Shown in pieces: positions 19,401 through 34,400 of a stretch of 64,000 bases of DNA (positions are counted from its first letter, which is position 1; the number at the start of each line of letters is the position of its first letter). This stretch comes from Balanoglossus misakiensis (taxonomy: Eukaryota; Hemichordata). The translations under genes and the position numbers were made by a program. Under the pieces are notes generated by a model that worked only from the letters and a program-made list of their open reading frames with translations, ran no database searches and was not told the DNA's origin. The stretch is from assembly GCA_040954595.2 (NCBI GenBank), contig CM082585.2:6324001-6388000 (forward strand). The letters run 5' to 3'.

Positions 19401-22400
19401 TTAGAGTCCCATGGGTCGAGGTGGTTTTGGATTATAAATGAAATTCACATCGGTGTCTCAGTTTGGCCTTTTTCTGTGTGGCCAGTTAATCTGCCGGATA
19501 AATCTAGACTTAGAGCCAGATTCAACATTTTTATTGAAATATCTGAATTATATTTCTTGCACTATGTACACTGAAAAAAATTACGGTGTAAATATTTCAT
19601 ACAAATACAATCGGGAACTCAATGTGCACGAGTCGTAAATCTAGCCAAGAAGGGCTCAGGATGTGCCCAGTTTTGTGTGGTTTTCTCCAGATTCACTTTA
19701 GCACCTTTCTTCATTTATTTCTCAAACTATTTCACTCGAGGTAAATACCAGGTATAGAATCTTTAAACCACATATCGGGTCGGCATGTACACGCATACAA
19801 GCCCCTTTGAAACGTTCTTTGTAGATAGATTTGAAAAGGTCAAATCGGACAATTCTCTCCCGGCTGTACAAGAAGGTCCCAGTAGAATCAGAAAACCGAC
19901 TTTCCATCCGCAGCTCAACACTTTCATCCCGGCTGAACAGAACTTTTCAGGGCTTTGTCTTCGATCTTTCCTCTCCAGAACCTCACAACAAAAAGGCCTG
20001 CCTCTGTCAACAATCGGGGGTGCTCTTATTAAGTTTGAATTTGTCGGGGAAGGCGGAAGAATGCTGAAGGTCACACGTCATTGGGAGAGGGAAAAGGCTG
20101 GAGACTTTGGGTGGGCCTAAGCATGCCATGATTGCCATTGTTCCAACTTTGTTTGAGGCCGCCGCAACCTGAATTTGTGTTTGAAAAGGCTTGGAGTTCG
20201 AAAAGGAAGCCATACAATACCCTAGTCGAATTCGCTCTATTGTCAATATCAAGCCAAGACCGTGATGAACTTTGACCTCCATGGGTGCATAGGTATGTTT
20301 CAAGCGATATCTAGAGAAAAAGTTTACTCAATACGACCCGAACAGGAAGATGTATCTGTGTGACGCCTCCATTTATGAAAATTCCAAAGTTTCATGATGA
20401 CAGTCGGTAAAATAAATTGTATTTCAACCGGGCTCATAATTCCAGTGCCTGGCATACACTGTTTGCTTGGGAGACACAGTGTGTTTGTATAGCACAAACA
20501 ACAAAAGGCTCGTAAAACAGGTGCCCACTCAATAAACTAATTATAGCGGGGTGGACTTGAGATATGGTGGTCAAGTTGGCGTGAAAGCGTGCTGCCTGGT
20601 TGAAGTTATAGAACGGCGCAGCAAAAGAATAGTTTTGTACTACTCTGAAATTAGTCTAGAATCTATCCTGCCTTTTCTTGGCTCGGCCAGAGTTGAAGAA
20701 AAGATGGGATGGGTTCTTGGCTAATGATTCACGGAGGAAATCCATGTGTCAATCGTCAGGAGATGAAAGTTGAAAAATACGGTGTACTTACAGTAGGGAG
20801 GAGATTCTTGACTGAAAATAGGCACAGAAATGACATTAAAACGGGTTTATTGTTTGAATAGTAGCTGTAGTCACTAATAACATGTTTAGTGTGTGTTTAT
20901 GATCAAACAGTTCTTTTTCTCGCAAAACATGGTGGAATACCCAGTGTTTGGCTTGTCAACACAACTGGGAACCTGTATGTCTGCATGGATTTACGTCAGG
21001 ACTTGAAAATGTAGTCAGTTGGCAATAACAAGGCAGTAGCAGTATATTGAGAAGTAACATTTCACAACATTCGAAAAGTACAAATGTCAAAATTAAAGCA
21101 ACTTTGAACCTACTTTAGACCAATCTCTATGACGTGCGATCAAATTCTGCTCCGTAGATTGTGAAAAACAGTGTGCCATGCCAGTATCGATGTTGAAATA
21201 TTTATGTGTTTTGACGTTCTTTTTGTATTGTGCAGTGAAGTGTTATTGTTGCACTTAGACACAGCGCAATTTGCCATCGTGAGAATGTGCATCGAGAAAA
21301 GCGTTCTGATACGACTGCTCTGAGAATTCTTTGGATCTGTAATAAGATTACAAAATGTGGTTCTTGTTGTGTCTAGCAAACATGTAAAAAAGCATTCATA
21401 AATTTTAAGGTAGTGAACTCTCATATACCGGTAATCTTTGAAATCGCGACTGCCAGTGAGATTTCCAAATGAAGGATTCTATGCGCTGATTTCCTTTACT
21501 GAAATTTATGTTTGATGAAACAAAATCAGATTTTCATTAGGGTTGTGTTTTATACGGCTTTAAATAGGAAATTGGAATTTTAACGAGGATTTTATACCAT
21601 GCAACAAAAAAATTCCTTATGAAAGTATATATGGTATGTTTATATAAATTTGAACAATTTTTGGTATCACTGAGGCAACCATACTAAGTTAACATAAATG
21701 AAATGCTGATTGATTATCGTGCAAAAGTGTTGAGATACTGTCATAACACAGTCATTCTCTAAAATAGCAATTGAAAACAGCTTTTACAAAATGCTGGAAT
21801 TTAGAGGAACCAACACATACCTCCATCACAGGGAAATACAAGGTACAGTATGAAAAAAAAGGTATTTTGTTCTGATACCAAAAGATAGGTTCTTCAGCTT
21901 TAGGAGTGATGTTAATAAAACATTAAATTTACCAATATCAATAATTTAGTCGTATGTTCCACATCAATTCTAGATTGATTTTCCTTAGAATTCAATGCTT
22001 ACAATGAATAGATAGGCAGTTTTATTGTTGATTACGAGACATTCGTATATTATTTATGTAATAATAAAGGATTTTGAGGAAATACAATAAGATCCTTATT
22101 GTTAGGATGTATGAATGGTTTTATTCAGAGCAGTTGAATACCGATCAGTTTATGTCAAGTTATCGGAATATTGATAAAAATTTATCTATACAGGAAATTG
22201 CAATAGGATTCCAGAGTTGTGATGGTATATAAAATGAGAGAAATATTGAATGTTGTATTTAGCTGATGAGATATAAGCTTGCTGTATTCATTTAGAATTA
22301 TCCACATTCAAGCAGTCTGTCTGGGCATGTTTCCACCATGTGTCAATCTTGTTCATGAATGTAAACTGGCAATATACATACAAAGGGTAACCCAAAATCT

Positions 22401-25400
22401 TACTAAAGAACTCAGACAAGAATAGTCTGGCGAAGTCCAACTTCAAAGATACAGCAGCTGGACATCGTGTTGGGTTTCGTTGGTGGCCGTTGAATTGTGA
22501 GCACTTCAAAGATTTTTATTCCCTTTCGCAACGTGAGGTGCCTTCAGCCAGTGTGATACCTAGCTAATGAAAGAACTTTTGCATAACAACACCGACAGAA
22601 TGCTGCGTTTCAAGGCTAGCCAGTCGTGGTCTGCACTTGCCACTGGCTGTGACCACAGAAGCTTGTTTCTAAAAGTAAACTCGGAAACCATCAGCATTTT
22701 AGTAGAATTTCGAGTGTGCGTTTAGTTGCGTAATGTTAAGTCGGTAACGATTCCATCTGTGAGACATAAAACTTAAGAATAATATCCAGAGCTCAGTTTA
22801 TAATACACAGTAAGGCTTGTTTTTTTATTTGAACTTTTGGCATCTTATCATCTCCATCATGAATTTAGACATGAGTTGTATAAGTTAGTGCTATGATGAA
22901 TATTGTATTGGCTGCCTTGCATCCTAAAGAATGTTACGAAGACTGAAAGAAAATTTGCAAAATCTGCAACTTGTGGAACAGTGAATCTTTCAAATCTTTA
23001 CTCTGTTCAGGTGCAAGGAGTCTTTTTTAAAACCAAGAAGAAAACAGGGTTTTCACTATCTTGTTTTCATAAAATTCACTAATTTAATTTCTCTCCATAG
23101 AGTTAACACAGAGACTGGCGGCCATATTGAATTTCAAATTTGAGACAATTTTGCTGTTTCATTGAAAATTTGCACGGTGACGCCAAATTTTTATTCTCAA
23201 TCGTAAGGGAGGATAATCTTGAGTTACCTTGATCAAAACTATGAGAGAAGAAAAAGGTTAAGACTTTGATTTTGGGGGCATATACAACCAAAAGTGATTC
23301 TACTAACTGACAGCATAAGTCTAACATAGGCACCTTCTTTGCTGTTTGCCTGGCCAGGTTACTTCCTGTGACCTTCACTTACATTCAGCTAGTTCTACCT
23401 TGGTGAGTCATACTTCAGTAATGAACTGCATCCCATAAATCCTACTGTAGCTGCGGGTTTGCTGTTTCTTTACTCCACTGAGAAGCTGTGATTTCTATCA
23501 ATATTATCCAGTAATTAATATATAATGCGACAACTGGATTGTGTATGATTAGGTAGTAGTAAAAAGGAAGTTTAGTAACTGGATTGATGGATACGTACTT
23601 GACACATACTTTTTGTACAAAAAAATATCGTGATCCTGCATAAACACGGTAATTAAAGTGAAACAGTCACCATGGTGATATTACTCATTTCTGAACACTT
23701 AAATTTATAGGCAGAGACTCACAGCAGTCCAGTTTTGCAGAATAGCTATAATTTGCCTGACATCATTTTTTTTACTACACAAGCTAGCTTCTTTTTCTCC
23801 CGGCCCTCTTGTCAGATGGAAGAGTGTTTTTGCTGAAATTTTGTAAAAGTATTCTGTTTAAAATTCCTTAAACATTAGTTATGTATACTAAATAAAGATA
23901 ATTAAAATAATATTTTTTTCTTTTCATTATATTATTATGGCTGTGGAAAGACCTAATTCTGTTTTATTACACTAAACAAGGGAGCGTGTCTTATGGAATG
24001 TATGATGTCATTTAACACAAGGTCTTACCAGAATCAAATTCCCAAATCTAATTTCATGTTTCAAGGTGAGTTATGATTATTGATGGAGCTAAAAAGTGAA
24101 TTTATGTTGTTTATTGTCTGCTTCCTTGCAGGTGAACACCTCAAGATATGTCCCCAGGGATTCACGTGCTGCACGGCAGATATGGAGAATGAGTTGACCC
24201 AAGCCAGCAAAACACAGTTTGAAGATAGAATATACGAGACGAGTAAAATTTTGAGGGAAACGTTAAAGTCAAGGTGGCGGAAGTTTGACGGTAAGTACTG
24301 ACACTATCTGTGTCAGCATGGATAGTGCGTTTGAAAAAAATTGATAGAAAATTGGAGAAAAAAAATATTGGCTCATTTCGATCTGTGATATGCTGGTCTA
24401 ATGGTGATCAGTGTGCCCTGTAAGCACATATGATGCGTCACTGACTCAGTAAACTCACTGGTGACTCAAGAAAATTATCCACACTGCATGGGCTGACTCA
24501 GAGAAATTTCTAGAAATCCTCAAATTGATTTGGTTATGTCTGTTAGAAGGCACACTGATGGTCATTTACATTTAATGAATTTTAAGGTACTAGGTATGCT
24601 ATAAAACTTGGAATTCATACATGGAATTGACTTCTTCAGTTTAGGATATTATGGAGAGTTCTGGTAGTAGAATGCAGCTCAGTTGGGGGTATATTCTAAT
24701 TACCGTGCTTCACAAATTCTATGACTGGATTTTGTGAAGTGATTCACGACTTCCGAAGACGCAACTCTGCATGCAGGTCTGTCTGTCCCTGGTTGCACAC
24801 GGCCTCCCAGCCTCCCACTGGCCACGCAAAAAGCTGGGAGACGACAGACGTGAAACCACAGCTACTGAATGGGGTAAAAGTCGCGGTGACAGTCGTCCCC
24901 GTCGCACATTGTGTTACGAGGAAGAACATGTGAGCGGTGTTAATGGCGTTACGTAACCACCGACCGATTCATAATTGCATTGATTTTGTGTTTGTGACTC
25001 ACAGCGCAGGTCACTGACTTATTACTGCGGACCACGGACAGGAACCGGGCACAATGGGGGTGTTAGATTTCCAATTAAAGACTCGCCTTGTTTGGTTAAC
25101 CCACCTAGTAGTAGTCCCAGAACCCATCGACTTTTTTTCTCTCTCCGAGTCGGAACAGTGTGTGTTTGTTAGCTAGCTCGCCTCCACACAGATTTTTACT
25201 GTCAACTGTTTTTGGGGTCCTAATGATTATGTCTCACTTCCCGCTTCCAAAGTTGGCTCCAGATGTCGCTTTCTGAAGTGACGTGTGGAGGAGTGAGTGT
25301 CTCCCCTGCGAAGAAGTGATTCTCTGCGAAGACCACAGCTGGTTGCTGTCCCTCCCGCTCATTACCTGGAGGCCATTTTGTAAACATAACACATTACTGA

Positions 25401-28400
25401 AGGACTCGCAGGGGCCCATCTTCTTGTGCGAGCCAGGCCGGTCTCCCAGCCGCCATTATGAAAACAATTTTTCACACAAAGTGAAAATGACATCGCAATC
25501 AATGGGAACCTTGAAATCAATCACCCAGAACTGAGAAAAGTAAAGTACGCCGCGAAAAAAGGAGTACGACCTCATGAAAGATGGACTCTATTGGAAGATG
25601 GTAACTTATAACTTCGCCGCATGCAGTTTGCTTTCTCTTGAGAAAGTCCAAACTTCTCTTTTGGGCTAAACCACTAAATCCCGTGGGTTTCAGGGAAACC
25701 TACCCCCAAATCCTGTCTAGTGGGTGGAACCATCCAGAAGGATGTTGGGAGAGGGGTTGTTGATCATGTGTATTCAAAACTCGTATCATTGTGAACCAGT
25801 CACTTTCAGTTGGAACTGTACACAGGAAATTGTCATGCTATTTGCTATCTATTATTAAAGAATGCATCTCACAATATGATTTGAATGTTTTGATGGTTTA
25901 ACATTCCAAGCACACAAATTGAACCCAGACTCAGAGAAAAACAAGATGAAGAGAGATACCGACTGCAAGTAACATATATTTTCATTAAAATTGTAAACGT
26001 GAGAAGTTTCTGTGAGGTGACTTTTGCTGATTCAAGGTTTTCACGTCTGATTCTTATCAACAGATTGAAAACAAATTCTTCAAAAACATTTTACTAGATG
26101 AAAACAGCAAACAGCCATCACTGAGAAAGAGTACTTATACTATAGACCGATCTTGTCAGCTCTGTGAACAACAGCATTTGGTTTTGATTGTTGATTTCCT
26201 TGAAAGCATTTGTTTTTACTTCAGTTTTATCTATCACCAAAGTGATTTACTTGATAAATATTCCAGTGGAAAAAAACAAAGCCCCAAGCTGAGTAAATTA
26301 TTACTGTCAACAAGGGTTAATCAGTAAGGGCAGGGACTTAGGGGGAGGGACTTGTGAAAACAAGGTAGGGGTTTAGCATGTTGGAAGTGTGAAGATTTAG
26401 TATTTGCCATAATCTGTCAGTCTGACCATAGACCCTAGTTTCTGTAGGGTCTATGGTCTGACTGTTTTTAGCATGAATGGAGAATCTTCTAGTTCTCATC
26501 CGTATATTGCTGTCATTTCTGTGATTGCATGCGGATTGCGCATGTTGTTTTCTTTCGCGTGCTTCTTCAAAACTGGGGGTAGGAGAGGGGAGGGGGTGAG
26601 GTGTACCCCCCCCCCCCCCATACATTTTAGTTCTCGTGGAAAAAGTATGAACTACAAGCCTCATGACTAGGGTCAGGTTCGGATTTATTTGGATAATCTT
26701 AGCCCCTTGTGTTTGCATGTACTTATGGCAGTTTAATGCGCCATGCCATATATGTGACGTCTGCCATAAACGTCTCCTTGTAAGCGGTCATATTCTGAAG
26801 AAAAAATGTCAATCATATCGTCCGAGATCTTTGGTCTAAGACAGTAGGCTGTGCAAAAATGACCTGAATACCCAAGGGTAGGTGTTTTACTCACTATCAG
26901 ATCTGATCAAGGGGAGATATGCTTTTACAAGTGTTGTTGCTCTTTCAGAATATGAAGAAATTATGATGGGATTGTATATCGCTGGAAATAAAAGGCTTTT
27001 TTAAAATGTCAAACCACCATCTGCGTTGTGTGGGTTCATAGAAGTTGAGCATATCATGGTTTATCAGGACATCCTGTTTAGTGTGAGCGCTGGGAATTAT
27101 TATGTGACAAGTCTGAGAAATTATGTAAGGGTTCTTAAATCAGGGGGAAGCAACAAAAATAAAGCTCTTGTTATTTCGACAAGTAATGACTGGAGTACTT
27201 TTGACCCAGTTTATCAGTGCATCAGTGGCGCAGGATGCAGGAGGCATATCTGATAAGGTTGAGGAGCGTTTTGCAGTTTGCTCTCTCTGTGGTTGCCCGG
27301 TTACGCTGTGTCAATATTTGATCGGCAATAAGGCAAACATAACTGCTTTGCATTACCAAATCTGAGAGCACCGAAAAAAAATGTGACCTGTGGGGATCAT
27401 GATGTCAGAGGTTGATGTATAAACTCAGGCGGTAGGAGGTTGCGTTTAGAGCTTTGCTTTCAACACCAAATTTGTCGGACATCATCTGTGGGATTCCACT
27501 TACAAGTCAGATCTTCCTATCAAATGGACCTGCATGGAGACACACTGAAACTGAACCCTCACATGGAGCCAATCTCCCGTAATTTCAAATTCTAATATTG
27601 ACTCGTGGTGAAAAACAGCCATGAGTGAATATATCTGTCGAGAGAAAAATCGTAAAAAAAATACTGCATAGACAAAATATGCTAGTGATCATCAACGTTG
27701 CATATAATTAGTTCCAACTGGACAAAGCCCTGAATGGAACATCGATCGAGTTCCATCCATGCATGTATCCGTCCATCTGGAGTAAATACTGAGACATGCC
27801 TAAACTGATTTCTTTCAAAGATATTACAAGGACGAGAGACTATGAGGTACATGTGTAGCGTAATTTGTTTTGGATGAAAATCAAGATGTCCCCCAGGAGT
27901 CAGTCTTTTCATCTGTTGCTTTTTTCTGCTTCTGCAGCCATTGCTCTGACATGCCTGAGCAGACAGATATCGGTACAAGGACGAAACCTTAATTTGTTTT
28001 TGGATGCGAGCCAGTTCGGCTGACTGGCGGCCATATTGGCTGTGCAGGTAGTCCCCACAAAGCAGCCTGCATTCCCAGACTTGATTTCTGCGATGTTCAG
28101 TTGCCAGTGTGGTGATACCATCCAGAATGGCCTCACGTCATTCACAGACATTCATGCCCAGAGTTGCGACTCAAACTTGCTGGATTAGTTGAAAATTAAA
28201 AAAATACACTTCATCCATTAGATATCTGTTGATTTCCACTACTGTCATGTCAGATTCAAACTTCAAACGATCATAGTATGCATTGGATATGTCAGATACA
28301 GAAATAGAATTCTTCAAGATTATCTCAACATCAATGACATTGCACTGGCAGGGTAATATTGTGGACTGCTCTCGCCTTCATTGCCCATCTTGAATAAATC

Positions 28401-31400
28401 TGTCCAGTCTACTGACTGCAACAGAGCGTGTTTGTCATCAGCATCAACACGGTCATCACAGTTTGCCATTAAGTGATACGCAGCCTCTCATTATTAAAAC
28501 GCTACCGGCTACAAGCAAGCAAATACTGCGTGATATGATATGAAACCCGAACTGTAGTGTTTCCAGAAACGAAGACTGTCTTGGTTCAGAGGTGGGGCGT
28601 AGTCGAGTTACGTATCAGCGTCGGCGAACTTCAAAGAAAGTGTCGTGACGTGTCCCTCGGTTGAAACAGAGTAGCATTGACGGGATTTGTAGGGGAAAGG
28701 GCTTCTGGGGAAAAGTGATCCTTTGACAGAAGGTCTAATAATATCTTCTTCGGCCGGGAAAAGAAGTGGAAGTATTTGACGCGAGCAAACTGTGTAAAAG
28801 TTTAAAAGACAATGGGTGGAAGGAAGAGGGGAAGTTGTGTTACGTTATGGAAAAGGATGTGCTGAGAATATCTGATGAAATAAACTGTGTCAGTTGTCAC
28901 CGGAAAGGGGGGAGGGGGGGGGGGGGGAAGTAGAACGTGGTTGCAGACACTGAGTTATCACGGACGAAAGTTTACAGGAAATGTGTAGTCGAGAGATGCC
29001 AACACCCTGTTGAAAATATTGAAAAGGAAACCTAGTGAAAAGTTGGTTGTTTCAGCATTTGCTTCCCGGTGGCTGATTTTGTCAAGGGGACTTTGTCTGA
29101 GAGACTGTAATTGGGGCTTTTGCACTGGAAGATATAGCACCCCCTAGCTATGTACGTCATTGGTACACACACCCCCATTGCATACCCCCAGTGGTCGTGT
29201 ATACTCTGTGGAGGTTGAATATACAACCTCTAAATATTTGCATCGGGAAGCACCAAATGTAATAACAAAATCATCAATTTTATTCTATGCTGTCACAAGG
29301 ATTTGGCACAATGTACTCTGAAAATCTGAGAGCTCTCGAACCGGACAATTTAAAATAAATAAGCCCAAAGGGAAAAAGAGATTTGATAAAAATAGAAGCA
29401 TATATCCACACCAAGTCAGAATATTGGAGTATTATTCATGTAAAAGAAGCCGACGTGTTGAAAATCCACTGTATCACGTGCGAAAAGCCTTAAAAAGCAT
29501 TTTGTAATATTGAAATAGTTTGGTGAACAGGAAAGGGGCAGGCAGACTCGATCAACCAGAGAATGTTATGTGCTGAGCCATTAAAGACCAAATACATACA
29601 CACATGTGTTTAATACCCACATTAGATGTGATGTAATATTTGTAATTATGATTTCATTGGCCTGATGTATATCCACAAATGCGTGGGATTATGTATGTTG
29701 GCACAGTATGTTGACAGTTTAAATACCGATTCTTGAGCTGAAAGGCGCTGTTTATTACTGGTTGATTCATGTTATTATCTGATTACCCAGGGGTAGTGCC
29801 CAGTGGCCATAGTAGCCAGTTTTTTGTACATCAAACTTTGTTGTAAACAAGAGTTTTTCCCCTTTTTACAAATTAATTCATTATGGCAGATAGCAACCAT
29901 TTTGTTTTAGGGTATTTTCATGTCCCAGTTCTATGTCCTTATGCATTAGAAAATACAAATTTGTCTGTCAATTTGTAATGCAGTAATGTATGATCCAATA
30001 TGGCTGACTGGCAGCCATTTTGTTTTTCACATCCAACATGGCAATTTCTTCACAATGTGAATGCACAATACATGCAAAGCAATGTGATGTAACAGCTTCA
30101 CTCTTTGGATGTCTACAGTTTGGGTTTGCACAAAATCTTCAAAAAAATATCGTCAGTATCTCTGTACTGTGATAGACACACTAGCAACATACACTAATAG
30201 TGTGTCATCAACAAGGTCTTGTTTGTGGCTTTTCTGTCCTTCACCAGTAGCATTTTGAGTCAGCACAGTGTTCGAAATTTAGTGGAAATCCAAATTATGC
30301 TGTGGCATGCAAAATTTAGGATCCATTTGATGACAGTTAGGGTGTAGTGACCACCCATTGTTGGAGTTGAGTTGGGAGTGGTGTCCCTAGCAATAAGCAT
30401 GGCGCTGAGACTTTTTGGAATCTGTGTGAAAGAAAATAAATGATGAATGTATGATAATCGGTGTCTTTTGATCCCCGCCAATACTTTGATAAGGTTTCTT
30501 GCGGTTCAACTTTATACCCACACGCCACTTAGAATGTTGACCCCAGCCAGTGCCCTGCTGGTAGATACAGTAGTGACTGCGCACATTGCCATAGCAACCA
30601 GTCAATCCTGTGGCGAACTTTGAGAGGTCAAGCCAATGAAAGATGATTTGGTGTTCTCACAATATCAGTCAGCATTCTGTTTGACCCAGCGGTCTTGATT
30701 TGAGCCGACAGGGTCCTCCCCCCCCCCCCTTTGCTTCCATGGCAACTCCAAAATGACCACCTAGTGTTGGGAGTTATGGTTGGCCAAGATGTCTCCAGCA
30801 GAGTCTAATTAGCCGCGGATTCATCACCCAAGGCTACCCGGAAAATGGTCTCCGTGAAATCCCGTCTTCCGCGCTCTCCCGGATCAGCACCTCTGGGAAA
30901 TCAAGATGCCGGGCATGACAGTTTGGATGTGGGAAACCGTGATGAGGGGCCGAGTTTAGAATTTCAAAGTGTGTTTGGTTTAACCAAGGTTGGCCCTGAA
31001 GCCTGGCTGCGATGAAATAGTTCTTTTCCCATGGTCTTGAAACAGAAAATTAGATTATGCAAGTTTTTTATTCAGGGCTGCCTTCAAAAAAATAGTCAGC
31101 ATTGTACATAGGTGATCAAATTAAAACACATTTGAATGATGATATTTTCCTCGTAAAACATTCTATGTATGTGGAAGATTGTAGATTGCCGGAATATTTT
31201 GAATGCTTTTTTTTGTTCAACAGGAATTGTTTTAAACTCGCATAATGTCCTACAGTCATGCATGACTCAAAATCAAAGGTTCTAGATTAGGAAATAGTGT
31301 TCTGGATGTGCAGAAGCACCAGTATACAGATAAGAATTATGGGATAGCTTGCTCTGTAGTCGGACTAAGCTTAATATAAAGTAGGGGGTAATCTGGCTGT

Positions 31401-34400
31401 GTGCTGGGGTTAAGATGGAGGAAGTCGTACGTTATTCTCCTGTAAAAAAATGGCAGCCACTACGGTTTGAACACCTGTCACAGTTGAATTGCTGTCAAGG
31501 TAGTTTAAGGACACTCACTGCTTTGATAGTGTTTGGACTACTTTATTTTATGGCTAGTCACAGACTGCTTATTCTTGTTTTATGAGCCCCCTCAGACAAA
31601 AGACTTTTAGGGGTGGTTGTGGCCCCTTAAGTTGGGGGGCTTTGAGTAGGGTCACCTCGGGTGGAAAGCTAGGGGGTATGGTCCCATCGGGGAGATGTTT
31701 TTTACGAGTGGCCAGGCACGGGTGTTCTTTGAAATTCTTTCAGAGGGGAGAGATTTTGAATAACAAACAGTTTAAGAGGGTGACTGAGGGACTGGACAAA
31801 GGGACCCCATCAGACACTTAGCGAAACTGCTGTGGGACAGTAAAGTGTTAAACGGAATGAATACATCTGTGTTTAACATTAACGACAGACTATATGCAAA
31901 TTACCGAACAATCGTGCACTTGAGGTAGCTTAATTCTCAGAAACGGTCGAAAAGACTGCTTTGATGTACGATATCCCTATGGCATGCTTAGAAAACTTGA
32001 TATGTAAATTACTTCGAGAATTCGGCTCGTGGATTACATTGCACTGAAGGGAGATATATTACCAGGTCATGGAAACCACTGCACAAAATATAAACCCAGT
32101 GCTTTAATGATGTAAACATGGAAATGTTAAAGGTTGGATAGCAGTACTGCTGAAAAAGGAATGTTAAATTTTCCCCTGACATAATCATTTGTTCACATAT
32201 TCTATTATTAGCTGTATTGACGTGCGATTCATATGATCTCCGAACGGACTTGTGTTCTGTTTGATTAACTCGCTGACATGCCTGTAAACACATTTTAATT
32301 GAATATCCTGTTTGTAACTTTGCACAATTCCAAAAGTAATTAGCTGTTTATACATGCTGAGACAACCTGGGTATTTTTTGTCATTCTAATTCGGTCCGGC
32401 TACCTAATTGTCTTCCTCTTGAAAAGCCGCGGACAAATGTCATGAACGCTCGGCTAAATTAATGTGTTTGCAGAGGTATCCAGTTTGCGCATTGGCTTGG
32501 GGGACTGGGATTGCTGATTAGTGTAGACAGAGGATTTCACTTCAGCTGGGGACTCGGGGAAAACAGTTCGGTGCAGAAACTGAGTTATGGAGTGTTCTCA
32601 GACAGATATCACTGTGCGAAGAAAATGCTATTTTTCAAGATCACCCAGTCTTTTCACTAACTTGGCCAGAAAGTGTGAATATTCAAAAGCGTTAAACAAC
32701 AGCACTTGAAATCCCAGTTGTACTATATTACAAGAAATCACGCTACACTTCTATGGTCATTTGCTATGGGCTGCTTCGGGCAGTTTCAGTCGGCCGATAG
32801 ATCAAACTGTCTTGTGTGAAACCGGTCTGTAAGACGACTTTTTGATTGTGAAGTGTTTGACCCACGTTTCAGTCTGATTTCGTCGAACGTACACTCTGCA
32901 TTCACGTTTTGAAACTTGAAAGGACAGAATAGACCGGTTGAAATTGAACCTGCCTAAGTGTGTTCCGGTAAACAGATCTCGCAGAAAAGCAACGGCACTT
33001 AAAATGAGTGTATAGGTTCCACGGTTGACGGGGAATGAGAATTTGATAAGTAGATGCCGTTGATTGCGCTTACATTATTATAAGATTACTGCAGAAATAC
33101 CCGATTACCAGTCGAGCAATCGGAGAAAATCTGTACATTTGTCTGGCCAGTCGGCTAAATGGCTCGGAGCTTTTCCGCAAAGGTGAATAATAAATGAATA
33201 TTGAAGTTGTCATCGTTGTGCTGGGTGTATTTTGAATTTATCGTGACCACTGAGGTATGAGAAATCTTTGGGTGTCTGACATTTCGGCCTTGCATGCTCT
33301 TTCCATGAAACACAAGAGAGTAAAAATCTCGCCAAAATGAATAAATGGTGGAGACCGATTATTCATTTTGGCGAATTTTCACTCTAGTGTCTGCAAGTGG
33401 GATGGAAGTTGTGTGTGGTCGAACGTTGATTCACTATATATCCACATGTAGAATAACATAAACGGTGTTATGTATCAAACATAATTAATAGAAAAATGGC
33501 AGCGAGAGAGAGACTTTGTCCCTTTAATCATGGCATCCTGTGGTGGATGGTGCCAGTGAGACAGTGGGGTCGGCCCCAGACGCTGATTCATGGCTTGTGG
33601 AAGCATCCGAATTTGTGGGTGTGATTTCACCCGCACCACAATGGTTCAGGAACCACGGCCGTCGCTTACGTGTCACATGTAGCGCTTTAAAGGGGGATAT
33701 ATTGACAGGAAGGTCAGAGGTCACTGAACATTCATCTCGGAGAGTTTCGGTAAAACAGAAAGTGGGAATTACGGTTGGATCAAGGCCGTGTATCGCTGAC
33801 AATCCTTCCGTGGATTGTGGCTCCATGGAAATGTTAGAATACTCGTTACTTTCAAGTAGCAAATTTATGTCTGTTATAGTATGATCACTTCTTATTGATT
33901 TCAGTAAGGTGGGTTTTTAACAGACTGATGAGTTGATGAAAAGTGGCATATTTGAAAATTAGAATGTAAAGGCTTGGTTGTTTGTCAGACAATGTGTCTG
34001 GCCGGAAAACTATGTGAGAGAGGTATGGCACTCAAGTCAGTAGGTGTGTTAAAGCAGGAATTCCAATGAGAACGGGACAAAAAAGAACAGGAATTTCCTG
34101 AAATTTGTCAGAGATGTTTGATACTTTACGGGTGTTTAAAAAAAGAACCAAAATAGTCAGGGTTACTAAAATTAAATGGGGGACCAGCTTTTTAGGAATT
34201 TGAATATTTGAAATTCAAAAGGTGTTACTTCACAGCCTGTTTCACAAAAATAATCATGTCATTCATTGTAATAAGATCTACTGTCAAAGACAGCAGTCAA
34301 AATTGTTAAAAGGAATTTATTTTGATAAAATCTGACCGAAATTTGCCATTTGCCATGTTTTATCAAAGCAGCCATCTTTATGGATTATTCAAAATAATAA

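Noticed and set aside
19760-20303. Several overlapping open frames of about 100 codons on both strands in glypican intron 1
   Set aside because: Overlap on both strands points to composition rather than coding. No splice-site or family support.
33524-33884. Open frames of 112 and 114 codons on opposite strands in glypican intron 2
   Set aside because: They mirror each other over the same bases, which suggests a stop-poor stretch. No recognisable domain.
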